The position numbers were made by a program, and so were the translations under genes. This document shows positions 48,001-54,365 of a stretch of 64,000 bases of DNA, piece by piece. Source of the DNA: Leptasterias polaris (taxonomy: Eukaryota; Echinodermata; Asteroidea; Forcipulatida; Asteriidae); the NCBI GenBank assembly GCA_037783415.1, contig JAZGTN010000015.1:6831001-6895000 (forward strand), read 5' to 3'. Every line of letters starts with the position of its first letter. The stretch's first letter is position 1. The notes beneath the pieces are model-generated. The model was not told the DNA's origin, did not search any database, and saw nothing but the letters and a program-made list of their open reading frames with translations.

Positions 48001-49605
48001 TTTGTTTGTTCGTTTTTGGTTTGTTTTTTTCCATACAGCGAATTTTGGACAGATGATGCTGTTTCAAGGTGAAAAACTCACAAAAACTTTCGTAAAGCAA
48101 CAATGCACAAAGTACATGTAAAACCCAAGCGTGTTTGTACACAGCGCATTTTCCGTTATACCTCGGAGGGGGTATGTATTCTGTGGGTGTGCTGGTGGCT
48201 GTAAATTTGTCTGACGAAAGGTTTGGCTCTGTGTGTCGTGGCCGAGCGGATAAGAGCACCGGATCCAAGCTCTGGTGTTTCTGATCAGCAGAGTGTGGGT
48301 TCGAGTCCCGGTCGTGACACTTGTGTCCTTGAGCAAGACACTTAACTATAATTGCTTCTCATCACCCAGGAGTAAATGGGTACCTGTGAGGGCAGAGATG
48401 GTTCTTTGTGATTGATTTAGCTTGATGCGCTACATATTTGGCAGCACAGGCTGTATACTCCCAAGGAAGCTGAGATGGTTAAAGGAATGAAATAAAAATG
48501 GCCCAGTGACCAGGGGTAATAATGTTGAAGTGCCATGAGCGTCACTGAGTGACGGACCTGAGCGCTATAAGAAGCCACTATTATTATGAAACACAAAATA
48601 CAGGATTGGTAATGATCCGAAAACAAATTGATTAGTTTCAATCTGAAAACTCACTATCAAGTCTGTACCAACCCAACCTTGTTCCCAGGGGTGATCGATC
48701 TTGCTGCACCATTTTTTCCCCAGCATACCTTGTTCCCAGGGGTGATCGATCTTGCAGCACCATTTTCCCCCCAGCATACCTTGCTTGCACATAACCCCTG
48801 GTACTGGTTAATTGCAAATGTGAAAGTGAAACATGCCTGCATTTGTGTGCCCTTATTACTTTAACCAGTGTATATATTCATTTTTGTGTGTCCTAATTAG
48901 CTTGGGCCGCCACTAAACATTCTTACACAACATAACACACTGGCTTAACACATTCTTACACACTGGCTCCCGATCAAACTGCGTATCGTTTATAAGTTAA
49001 ATCTTCTCACTTTCAAAGCTCTTCATGGCTTATCCCCTGACTATATATCTGATCTTCTCCATAAATATATTCCTGTTCGTCCTCTCCGATCTGCTGGCCA
49101 ATCCCTACTCACGCAAACTACTTTTTCCACAAAATTTTATGGTCAAAGAGCCTTCAACTTCATTGCACCTTCATTATGGAATGACTTACCTCTTAATATT
49201 CGCCAAGCTGGCTCTCTTCAGATTTTCAAGGGACTTTTAAAAACTCATTTGTTTGAATCTTTATTTGTGTAACTTGCTTTTTAAAATTATATTCTTTTCT
49301 ATGTTTTTGTTTTTGTGTTGCGCATAGAGGCTTCTGCATTATGCGCTATATAAATTTCTCGTATTATTATTATTATAACATAGAGTTTTAGTTTTTGTTT
49401 AAACTGGAGTGCCAACTGCAATTGTTGTAACTTGATTTCTCTTCATTTTTAAAGTTGCTGGAATTTGTCCTTGATTCTTTTTTACAGGTCTTCAATTTTC
49501 ACATCAAGCTGCGCTGCACTTTGTGACTGATTTGTAATTCATCCCTTCAACGGTGATGCAATTATAATCAATTAGAACAAATAAACATCTGACTTCAGTG
49601 TGTAG
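24213..49605 (+). CDS. Laccase-like multicopper oxidase gene, membrane-anchored (whole gene span)
   Basis: Ten exons are proposed from exon 1 to the polyadenylation site, about 25 kb in total. The family couples one-electron oxidation of phenols or metal ions to four-electron reduction of oxygen using one type 1 copper and a trinuclear cluster. All four ligand motifs are present: H-W-H-G (33354), H-S-H (33486), H-P-M-H-L-H-G (44080) and H-C-H-I-E-F-H (45629), with the axial Met at 47076. The cysteine-rich C-G-N-C-P-F opening is the animal laccase signature. The C-terminus carries one membrane segment, so the enzyme domain would face outside the cell. A one-base frameshift in the exon at 40373 breaks the frame, so the copy is either a pseudogene or carries a sequencing error. 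The link between the exon at 25248 and that at 25693 is not resolved. Confidence 0.85.
24661..25227. mobile_element. hAT-like element fragment (CAGGGGCGGATCCAGG end), copy A
   Basis: Begins CAGGGGCGGATCCAGG, the same end as the larger element at 36722, and follows it through the AATGCAATTTG and GGGCCGGTTCCGG segments. It contains the small nested MITE at 25117-25223 and then stops; the right terminal repeat is missing. A run of about 20 G lies at 24689-24709. Confidence 0.7.
25117..25223. mobile_element. 107-bp palindromic MITE (GGGGACCAGACTGATTTA ends)
   Basis: GGGGACCAGACTGATTTA at the left is inverted at the right (TAAATCAGTCTGGTCCCC). The copy at 37854-38302 has another MITE inserted in it; this copy preserves the empty site, GAGCATAATATCTCTTTGCC. 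Confidence 0.75.
25248..25483 (+). CDS. Candidate exon 2 of the oxidase (3' end unresolved)
   Basis: A pyrimidine-rich TCTATTTTCAG acceptor precedes 25248, and the first two bases complete the codon left open by exon 1. The frame runs to a stop at 25483. Early residues contain two Cys (G-C-S-I-T-E-T-S-G-C-Q-P-M) and then I-T-V, loosely like the Cys-containing N-terminal segment that precedes C-G-N-C-P-F in animal laccases. No good phase-0 donor is visible, so where it ends and how it joins 25693 is unknown. It may be partial or degenerate. Confidence 0.4.
25693..25809 (+). CDS. Oxidase exon 3: C-G-N-C-P-F segment
   Basis: Exactly 39 codons between TTTATTCCAG and GTGAGT. It encodes C-G-N-C-P-F, D-C-D-N-R-Q-C-V, D-G-V-D-R and V-F-P-A-P-S-I-Q, which match the conserved N-terminal block of animal laccases (cysteine cluster, then the N-R-x-x-P-G-P-S-I-like turn). 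Phase 0 at both ends. Confidence 0.88.
25810..29584. other. Oxidase intron 3, 5' part: no gene seen
   Basis: AT-rich intron sequence. It includes a dispersed repeat at about 26105-26265 that recurs at 39305-39465 and a weak direct duplication near 27605 and 27757 (AGATATGATTTTT, then GGAAGGAAAGG). No convincing exon. Confidence 0.6.
26105..26265. repeat. Dispersed repeat copy 1
   Basis: Shares GTTTGAAAACAGTGAAAACA and GAGCTTAAACTTTCACAGG with 39305-39465. Family not recognised. Confidence 0.65.
29585..30096 (+). repeat. Left terminal inverted repeat of the HECT element
   Basis: Ends inward at GTACACGAGGCAGCA. Open frames here come from the GATCGATCG repeats and are not genes. Confidence 0.85.
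31036..31365 (-). pseudogene. HECT-type E3 ubiquitin ligase, C-terminal fragment
   Basis: The minus-strand frame 31365-31078 contains F-I-S-S-S, then L-I-F-A-T-G-L-Q-N-E-P-A-I-G-F and P-S-I-E-F, the pattern of the HECT C-lobe in invertebrate G2E3-like proteins. Just past this the homology continues in another frame as P-R-G-K-T-C-G-N-V-L-E-L, which corresponds to the motif holding the catalytic Cys, so a frameshift separates the two parts. Only the last 100 residues or so of a HECT domain remain. It lies inside the long-TIR element and was probably captured from a host gene. Confidence 0.65.
31914..32491 (-). repeat. Right terminal inverted repeat of the HECT element
   Basis: Inverted copy of 29585-30096, longer by an extra run of CAACCGATCG-type repeats near 32150-32240. 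Confidence 0.85.
32492..33284. other. Oxidase intron 3, 3' part
   Basis: No gene or recognised repeat. The exon acceptor is ATTGATCCCCAG. Confidence 0.6.
33285..33702 (+). CDS. Oxidase exon 4: first cupredoxin domain, H-W-H-G and H-S-H
   Basis: 139 codons plus one base; starts in phase 0 and ends in phase 1 at GTAAAG. It encodes I-H-W-H-G (33351-33365), Y-M-D-G-L-P-M-V-T-Q-C-P-I, G-T-H-W-F-H-S-H-S-G, and D-W-Y-H. These supply four of the eight His ligands of the trinuclear copper site. It ends S-T-I-L-I-N, as animal laccases do before the second domain. Confidence 0.95.
34246..34590. repeat. Left CATATGGG satellite arm
   Basis: Irregular clusters of GGGCCCATATGGG and CCCATATGGGTCC, open on both strands. 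Confidence 0.85.
35330..36160. repeat. Right CATATGGG satellite arm
   Basis: Regular array alternating CCCATATGGGCTAGCCC, CCCCATATGATACCC and GCATATTTTGCCC words, about eleven units. Confidence 0.85.
36167..36721. other. Intron sequence, nothing recognised
   Basis: About 550 bases of intron 4 without a supported feature. Confidence 0.6.
37195..37261 (+). mobile_element. LINE 3' tail fragment
   Basis: GCGCTTTGAGCACCTTTTT, then GCGCAATATAAAT and an ATT run, like the 3' end of the LINE at 60240-60320. Confidence 0.5.
37854..38302. mobile_element. Palindromic MITE, interrupted copy
   Basis: Same GGGGACCAGACTGATTTA ends as 25117-25223. The surrounding palindrome extends further out (37735-38435, with TTGCCTTTCTAGTCGCGAG inverted at the right), so this may be the core of a longer element. 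Confidence 0.7.
37891..38207. mobile_element. MITE with TATAGACCTTTCTTTTG ends, reverse orientation
   Basis: Same family as the MITE in every array unit, inverted. Comparison with the empty site at 25141-25165 puts the insertion at a TA within GAGCATAATATC. Confidence 0.8.
39305..39465. repeat. Dispersed repeat copy 2
   Basis: Partner of 26105-26265; same order of conserved words. Confidence 0.65.
39988..40100 (-). mobile_element. Degraded SINE remnant
   Basis: GGGGAAACTGACTGGGTGA and the GACAAAGAGAAAATGAATAGAG words match the antisense SINE body seen in the array units. Confidence 0.5.
40373..40832 (+). CDS. Oxidase exon 5: second cupredoxin domain, with frameshift
   Basis: Starts after TTTCTTTCTAG in phase 1 and ends in phase 1 at GTTAGT. 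It encodes V-E-V-F-N-V-T-Q-G, R-F-R-V-I-S-G-A and I-E-G-H-S-L-L-M-I-A-S-D-G, then E-R-Y-D-F-V-L-T-A-N-Q in a different frame. The switch falls at about 40560-40571, in GACTACTTTCGAATC, and the 460-base length is one more than the phases allow, so one base is extra. Without it the domain is conserved throughout. Either a disabling mutation or a consensus error. Confidence 0.9.
40833..41447. other. Oxidase intron 5
   Basis: 615 bases with no recognised element. Confidence 0.7.
41448..41725 (+). CDS. Oxidase exon 6: linker to third cupredoxin domain
   Basis: Two bases complete a GAT codon with exon 5, then 92 codons. Contains P-R-V-Y-P-Q-I-N-N-I-T-F, S-P-L-L-S-Q-Y-N-D-V, S-S-F-C-K-D and C-G-G-D-Q-L-C-S-C-V-H, matching the laccase segment before the third domain, including its conserved Cys cluster. 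Ends phase 0 at GTATGG. Confidence 0.92.
41726..43095. repeat. GGTTGGAT/GATGAATGG minisatellite
   Basis: Long degenerate array of GGTTGGATAGATTGATGAAT-type words with about 24-base and longer periods, interrupted by other sequence and a MITE between 42065 and 42500. Confidence 0.85.
42257..42470. mobile_element. 214-bp palindromic element with a hammerhead-like core
   Basis: AAGAAGTAACTAT, AAATAAATAAATAG and TAAACTTGC at the left are inverted at the right. The interior has CTGAAGA, a possible six-pair stem (GAGCAG with CTGTTC) and GAAA, the layout of a hammerhead ribozyme core, though with an extra A before the stem. Such motifs are known in Penelope-like retroelements. Ribozyme activity is inference. 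Confidence 0.55.
43256..43567 (+). mobile_element. tRNA-derived SINE, tandem copy 1
   Basis: Head (43256-43322) with A-box TAGCTCAGTTGGTAGAG and B-box GGTTCAAATCC, then a body with TACCCAGTCAGTTTCCC and TGATCCCTGGCTACACGGCAG. The first bases of the acceptor stem are missing. Three copies lie in a row, period 316-317 bases. Confidence 0.8.
43568..43640 (+). other. tRNA-like SINE head, copy 2
   Basis: GGCTAGA at the 5' side pairs with TCTAGTC at the 3' side (seven pairs), the D-arm is normal, and the anticodon loop ACGTTAA would hold GTT (Asn). The T-stem pairs poorly. Repetition with a fixed body argues for a SINE head, not a functional tRNA gene. Confidence 0.6.
43568..43883 (+). mobile_element. 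SINE, tandem copy 2
   Basis: Complete repeat unit of head plus body, nearly identical to copy 1 (one G lost in the CACCCCCCG run). Confidence 0.8.
43884..43980 (+). mobile_element. SINE, tandem copy 3 (head plus short body)
   Basis: Head 43884-43956 with one change (CCGGTGG), then the body stops at AACCCAAAATCG. Confidence 0.75.
44032..44176 (+). CDS. Oxidase exon 7: H-P-M-H-L-H-G
   Basis: 48 codons plus one base after TGTTTCCAG. It encodes V-I-L-F-N-P-D, then H-P-M-H-L-H-G (44080-44100), which contributes the first type 1 copper His and type 2/3 His. Ends phase 1 at GTTGGT. Confidence 0.93.
44177..45518. other. Oxidase intron 7
   Basis: Contains the GC-rich MITE; 44786-45518 shows nothing recognisable. 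Confidence 0.7.
44299..44785. mobile_element. GC-rich MITE, CAGTCACAATTA ends
   Basis: CAGTCACAATTA at the left is inverted at the right (TAATTGTGACTG). The interior is rich in GCCGGCC/CGATCGGCC words and CpG, in sharp contrast to its AT-rich surroundings. No coding evidence; its open frames reflect base composition. Confidence 0.65.
45519..45655 (+). CDS. Oxidase exon 8: H-C-H-I-E-F-H
   Basis: Two bases complete a Gly codon with exon 7, then 45 codons. It encodes V-V-I-I-P-N-G-G-Y-T, N-P-G-W-W-I-F and H-C-H-I-E-F-H (45629-45649): the Cys and His of the type 1 site between two type 3 His. Ends phase 0 at GTAAAA. Confidence 0.95.
46123..46808. mobile_element. Foldback element with 42-bp repeats
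   Basis: Both ends read CCCTGAAGGGACATCGCATA inward, and the arms (46123-46345 and 46576-46808) are inverted copies. Each arm is a short array of a 42-base unit, CAATTCGCGAATATGTGCGC, then ACACGTATGCAATGTCGTGAAA. The 230-base centre (46346-46575) has no gene. It lies in oxidase intron 8. Confidence 0.85.
47070..47405 (+). CDS. Oxidase exon 9: axial Met, C-terminal membrane anchor, stop
   Basis: E-G-M-A-L-L-F-H-V-G follows exon 8 directly; the Met (47076-47078) is the axial type 1 ligand position. After a Pro-rich and Ser/Thr-rich stalk comes about 25 hydrophobic residues, V-W-I-I-P-S-T-L-V-L-G-V-V-I-G-M-V-I-V (about 47248-47328), a short Pro-rich tail, and stop TAG at 47397-47399. GTAAGT at 47406 is a donor within the 3' UTR. 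Confidence 0.92.
48235..48587 (+). mobile_element. tRNA-Leu-derived SINE
   Basis: Head 48235-48320 has A-box TGGCCGAGCGG and B-box GGTTCGAGTCC, a long variable arm, and an anticodon loop TCCAAGC holding CAA (Leu). The body has CCTTGAGCAAGACACTTAAC and GTAAATGGGTACCTG, common in marine-animal SINEs, and it ends in GCGCTATAAGAAGCCAC with an ATT run. Confidence 0.75.
48961..49375 (+). mobile_element. 5'-truncated L2/CR1-type LINE, 3' end
   Basis: An open frame from 48961 to TAA at 49270 reads H-W-L-P-I-K-L-R-I-V-Y-K, L-T-F-K-A-L-H-G, A-P-S-L-W-N-D-L-P and K-T-H-L-F, the conserved C-terminal segment after reverse transcriptase in L2-like LINEs. The tail is GCGCTATATAAATTT with an ATT run. Confidence 0.8.
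49488..49605 (+). other. Oxidase 3' UTR exon with polyadenylation signal
   Basis: Acceptor TTTTTTACAG, then a short exon; AATAAA at 49580-49585, followed by TGTGTAG sequence suited to cleavage. It matches the UTR donor at 47406. The end coordinate is approximate. Confidence 0.6.
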
Positions 49606-49867
49606 CCTCATCCTTATGATTGTTATGGATCGATCACCCTACCACCTTGTACTATGGAGGATTGAACCGCTATATAACTGAAGGGTGCCCTTCGAATGTC
49701 ATACTCAGAATAATATGAAAGAGTCAAGTCAAACCTAAAGATATAAAGTGATAGAGGTTAGAAACTTAAAATTAGCTAATGTCGTTTAGTTATATTGCAT
49801 AAGTATTTTATCTTATAATTACCATCTCAATTTTATAGGGACCATATCTAAAATGTACAAATTGTAT

Positions 49868-50423
49868 TGTAGAGACACGGGAAGGAGGCCAGTCCTCTAA
49901 TTAAAAAGGACGAGTATTCACCAAGAGACAATACAATAAGCAAGCAACAATTTCTATAGATGACGTGTTAAATATAATAATAATCTCCTGTACTGATTTT
50001 AATTATCCAATGCAATACAGCACATAGACTACAAAATAGCATACATTACATTACAAATGCACACGTTACACTAAAGGTCAAAAGGTCAGCGCAACATGAG
50101 GCTGGCTACACACACACTACAAGTTTACAATACACACTGTGATTGAAAAAGCTTCATAAAAGACGATCTTTCTATAATCAAAAGATACTAAAGATATTAT
50201 AATACTCACAGAGAGTTCTACGATACTATCCCTCCCAAATGAATAGCATGTGGAGCATGGCCAGAGCCATGCTCCCCACAAAATGGAGAGAAATACCGAG
50301 ATAAAATAATGTGCTCTCTCGTGCAAAAGCTACCAAATGAAAAAGAGACTGGGTCAACAGGTGGCGACCCCAAAGTAAACTTTTTACAAAATAAACACTG
50401 AGGGCGCACTTGGGATCCCTACA
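49868..50423 (-). repeat. 3' LTR (left copy)
   Basis: 556 bases, starts TGTAGAGACACGGG and ends GGATCCCTACA on the plus strand. The short frames inside are shared with the other LTR. Confidence 0.85.
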
Positions 50424-52326
50424 GGTTCCCTACTTTATGACCACGCGACCCGAGTGGTCCAAAAACAACTTTTAATTTACAATAATTGAGGTAGATCACA
50501 GGGATCAATAATGTCAGGTAGTCACTACACACAGTGTGTTGTGATACAAGCTAACCTCAAAACAAATACAAGTGCGACCTTGAAAGGATTTATGAAAACG
50601 ACAAATAGTTAATACAATCTCATAAATTGATAGGCCTACACAAGATCCATCCTATAACATTATTCAAGATGGATTCAGAATCCAGTACACACAGCAGAAA
50701 AATACACTGCATATAATATCCACTGAATGTTCACTAATACCAGGTTTTCTAAATACAAACTGACACACATGCATGGATAAAACATCCTCATCGAAAAACG
50801 TATTCCATGTCAGCTCCAAAAACAAGTAAAGGGTAACAGTACATAGGTGCATATCCCAATACCAAACCTGTCTAGTAAATTTCACATGTAAACACACAGT
50901 TTAAACAGCAAATTCTTGAATCCAATCTCAAAATAGCAAAGTTGCTACAATGTAATACACTGAGGTTAACCACAGGGTTGAACGAACAGACATATACACT
51001 CACATGGCGGAAATAGCTTGTCTCTATTTATAGAGCAACCATGAACATACACTGCACAACAAAATGGCTATCTTAAAATTATGTCCAAAACTCTAAAATA
51101 GTTTACACATAACTTGGTGTAAAATCATTCAAAAAAGCAAAACCCTGTCATTAAATCCAAATGACATTAATCTTGGATCTCACTACAGACAAATCGTTTT
51201 CAATTTGTTTACTACAATACATATGAAATGAACAATTGGATCTGAACAGACAGGCAAAACAGTTTGGTTCCATTCAAAGCTCACAAAGATTACAATGGAG
51301 AATATAATATAACAATTGCTGTAACTTTAATTGCATTTGCTTGGAAAGCAAAAAGGCAAATATATTATCAATCACTAAAATGTATGCATCCACAAGGTAG
51401 AAAAGCATGGTAGATTATAAATAGTCTCACCCACACTGTGAGAACAACAACAGAGTTGGACAACACAGCCAACTTCAAAATGCACACTAAACCATATCAG
51501 GCTAAGTGACAAAATTATTTCAATTCTACCAACTATAATAACATCTACAATTGAGGGAGCAAAGACCCATCACTATGTACTAGGGTGTCAACAATGACAT
51601 GAGAATAATGTTTAATATGACAAAAGCATTTCTTAAAAAGTGGTCCTATAAATGGCAGTAAACATGGTGAAAACGTCAGACAAAAGATCTCACAACAGAA
51701 GGGTATATAAAAATATCCCATTAATCGGCGAGCATAAAAAGTTGGATTACACCAAACTATAAAACTGCTGACAAAAATATTTCACTTAGCAACCACACTA
51801 AAATTAGGAACCTACATGTATAATCCCGTCGCGAAACGTTCTTAGGGAACAAAGTTAGAAATGCAATTAGACATCATAAAATTCCCATATCACAAAGATT
51901 GTGAAAGATAAATATAAATACATGACAACTATCTCCATGAACCAAACTTTGACAAATCAGGATATAAACCTGAATAAAAGCATCTGCACAATCATGAAAT
52001 TATGTAGATCCAAAAGTCAATACACATACATGCACATACATTACCAAATCTTCAATGGCATGTTTATATCAATAGCTGTATAATACAATACAACAGATAA
52101 ATCTCCTCCATAAATTATGAAAGAAGCAGGTTTCAAAGTATCCAAAAGGTAGAAAAATACAAAAAGGAAACTTGAAATTTATACAATGCAAAGGACTACA
52201 TGTATATAATAATGGTGCGGAAAACATCCAGACATGAAGAGAAACACCATGTTATATATTTAGGTTGATCAGAGGCAGCTTGAGCTGACACTACAAGTAT
52301 GCAGGATTCCTCTGCTAATACAAAAT
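50424..52326. other. LTR element interior, non-coding part
   Basis: 1.9 kb of AT-rich sequence with no frame above background. Confidence 0.6.
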
Positions 52327-52989
52327 TTAAGTAATGGCATTTGGCCACAGACCCAAGATAAAATATACTGTGGGTCTACCGATGGTCACCGCTACTGCCA
52401 AGACAGGTATATACAAATGAAAATAAATTACAATCCCTAAATACAAGGGAGACTTCCCTACTTTTTCTTTGGCTTTGCCATTTGGCAAACCAAACGAGTG
52501 GCTACTAAATACACTGAGGCCCTTGGAAACTGCATGGTGGCTATCACAAAAAACACTCACAGAAGGAGAAATAAAAACATCTCCTGCCACCTCTACATTA
52601 TAAACAGCAGCAGTTCCAACTGAAATTTGATCAAAAACTAGTGGCTCAGCCTCTTCAAAAATTGTATCTACCACCTCAACTGAATGTGAAAAAGTAATAG
52701 GGTCAGGTGACTGCAACTTATTAATACTGATACTGTCTGCATTTAAATCTTCAAAACACTTGAAAATAGTAAACAATCTGGCATCTAATGCAGCCTTGAT
52801 GCTATCGACCACATCAGTATTATTAGGACATGCATCTTCATCATTTTCACAAGCAAAAGCTGTGACGGCACTGACTAACGTTCTAGCTAACTCACTATTC
52901 GACTTCAAAATAGAATCTGGCAAAGACATGGTTGGAATAAAATTACTAGCAATGCACGTACAAAATATGACTAACTTGTTAAAATACAA
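52327..52989 (-). CDS. Uncharacterised 220-residue ORF inside the LTR element
   Basis: Only long frame in the element. The N-terminal 20 or so residues are hydrophobic (L-V-I-F-C-T-C-I-A-S), a possible signal peptide. The middle is acidic with scattered Cys, and near the C-terminus is a hydrophobic stretch after a Lys-rich patch (K-A-K-E-K-V-G-K). A second Met about 20 residues in could be the true start. I recognise no gag, pol or envelope signature; a captured host gene is possible. No splice sites were assigned. Confidence 0.45.
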   Translation of the reverse strand: MYFNKLVIFCTCIASNFIPTMSLPDSILKSNSELARTLVSAVTAFACENDEDACPNNTDVVDSIKAALDARLFTIFKCFEDLNADSISINKLQSPDPITFSHSVEVVDTIFEEAEPLVFDQISVGTAAVYNVEVAGDVFISPSVSVFCDSHHAVSKGLSVFSSHSFGLPNGKAKEKVGKSPLYLGIVIYFHLYIPVLAVAVTIGRPTVYFILGLWPNAIT

Positions 52990-53804
52990 TGAGGCCTAAA
53001 TCATTGACCTACGAAACAGTCTGCACACAGACAGACAATAAAAATACAAGTCCAAAATTTGTCTAACCACACTGTAGACAAAAAGTACAATTGCTATTCA
53101 AAAATTTCCAACTGACATACAGTCTTACAAAGACTTAGAAGTTACACAATAATATGCCAAGATAATTGAAATACACAGGAAGTCATAAAGTATTATACAT
53201 TTACTGGTGTAAAATGTACTAGAAAAATGTGGTTAGCTGAAAACCTCAAGTTAAATACATTAATATGTGTGCAACAACAAAAATATATATTTGACTTAAG
53301 ACACTTTATCCAAAGCACGGGCCTACCTGGCTCTAAAATTATCTGTTTCTAAAAAGAATCTTTACAAAAAGATCCACATGAGACACAACTGCCTTTAAAA
53401 TGTAAAACAGATCTGCAATCAAAGCTTGGATGAAAATATCAAATATTACATACAATTCTATAAATAGAACTTTACAATATCAGTTGCACAACATACAATG
53501 TAAATAAAAATATAAATCCGTCGATGAAGTCCTCAGTCGATGCAGGGAAAGCAAAAAGGCTTTATGGTGACCATCCTATCCATAGATCGCGACGATTTCG
53601 CGAAAACGATTACATCAGTTCTCACAGGAGAAAAATCTAAAGTCCGGAGTTATAATCCAGGGCAAATAACACGTCATAAAAATAGCGAATGGCGAAAACT
53701 CTATCCTGTCTACGACGCCATTTGTAGAGGTACGGCGTAGACAGAACAAATGCGAAAAAAATGTAAACAAATGGCGAATTCTCAATCCTGTCTACGACGC
53801 CATT
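52990..53804. other. LTR element leader region
   Basis: Between the ORF start and the primer-binding site. It holds two copies of ATCCTGTCTACGACGCCATT (about 53702 and 53785), a local duplication that includes the LTR edge. Confidence 0.6.
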
Positions 53805-54361
53805 TGTAGAGACACGGGAAGGAGGCCGGTCCTCTAATTAAAAAGGACGAGTATTCACCAAGAGACAATACAATAAGCAAGCAACAATTTCTATAGATGA
53901 CGTGTTAAATATAATAATAATCTCCTGTACTGATTTTAATTATCCAATGCAATACAGCACATAGACTACAAAATAGCATACATTACATTACAAATGCACA
54001 CCGTTACACTAAAGGTCAAAAGGTCAGCGCAACACGAGGCTGGCTACACACACACTACAAGTTTACAATACACACTGTGATTGAAAAAGCTTCATAAAAG
54101 ACGATCTTTCTATAATCAAAAGATACTAAAGATATTATAATACTCACAGAGAGTTCTACGATACTATCCCTCCCAAATGAATAGCATGTGGAGCATGGCC
54201 AGAGCCATGCTCCCCACAAAATGGAGAGAAATACCGAGATAAAATAATGTGCTCTCTCGTGCAAAAGCTACCAAATGAAAAAGAGACTGGGTCAACAGGT
54301 GGCGACCCCAAAGTAAACTTTTTACAAAATAAACACTGAGGGCGCACTTGGGATCCCTACA
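53805..54361 (-). repeat. 5' LTR (right copy)
   Basis: 557 bases, nearly identical to the left LTR. Confidence 0.85.
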
Positions 54362-54365
54362 GTAT

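Larger units (their letters stand above)
47406..49487. other. 3' UTR intron of the oxidase
   Basis: Holds a SINE (48235-48587) and a LINE fragment (48961-49375). 47406-48234 shows only T-rich runs. Two copies of CTTGTTCCCAGGGGTGATCG lie near 48678 and 48729. Confidence 0.65.
49868..54361 (-). mobile_element. LTR retroelement without gag-pol, minus strand
   Basis: Two direct repeats (49868-50423 and 53805-54361) start TG and end CA, and GTAT is duplicated just outside (49864-49867 and 54362-54365). On the minus strand a TGGCGTCGTAGACAGGAT sequence two bases inside the right LTR looks like a primer-binding site, and AAAGTAGGGAACC before the left LTR looks like a polypurine tract. This sets the orientation. 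The 3.4-kb interior has no protease, reverse transcriptase or integrase frame. The LTRs differ at about three positions, so insertion was recent. Confidence 0.85.

Noticed and set aside
52327..52989. Calling the ORF an envelope gene
   Set aside because: A signal-like start and one hydrophobic stretch are not enough; no furin-like site, fusion segment or disulfide pattern that I can recognise.
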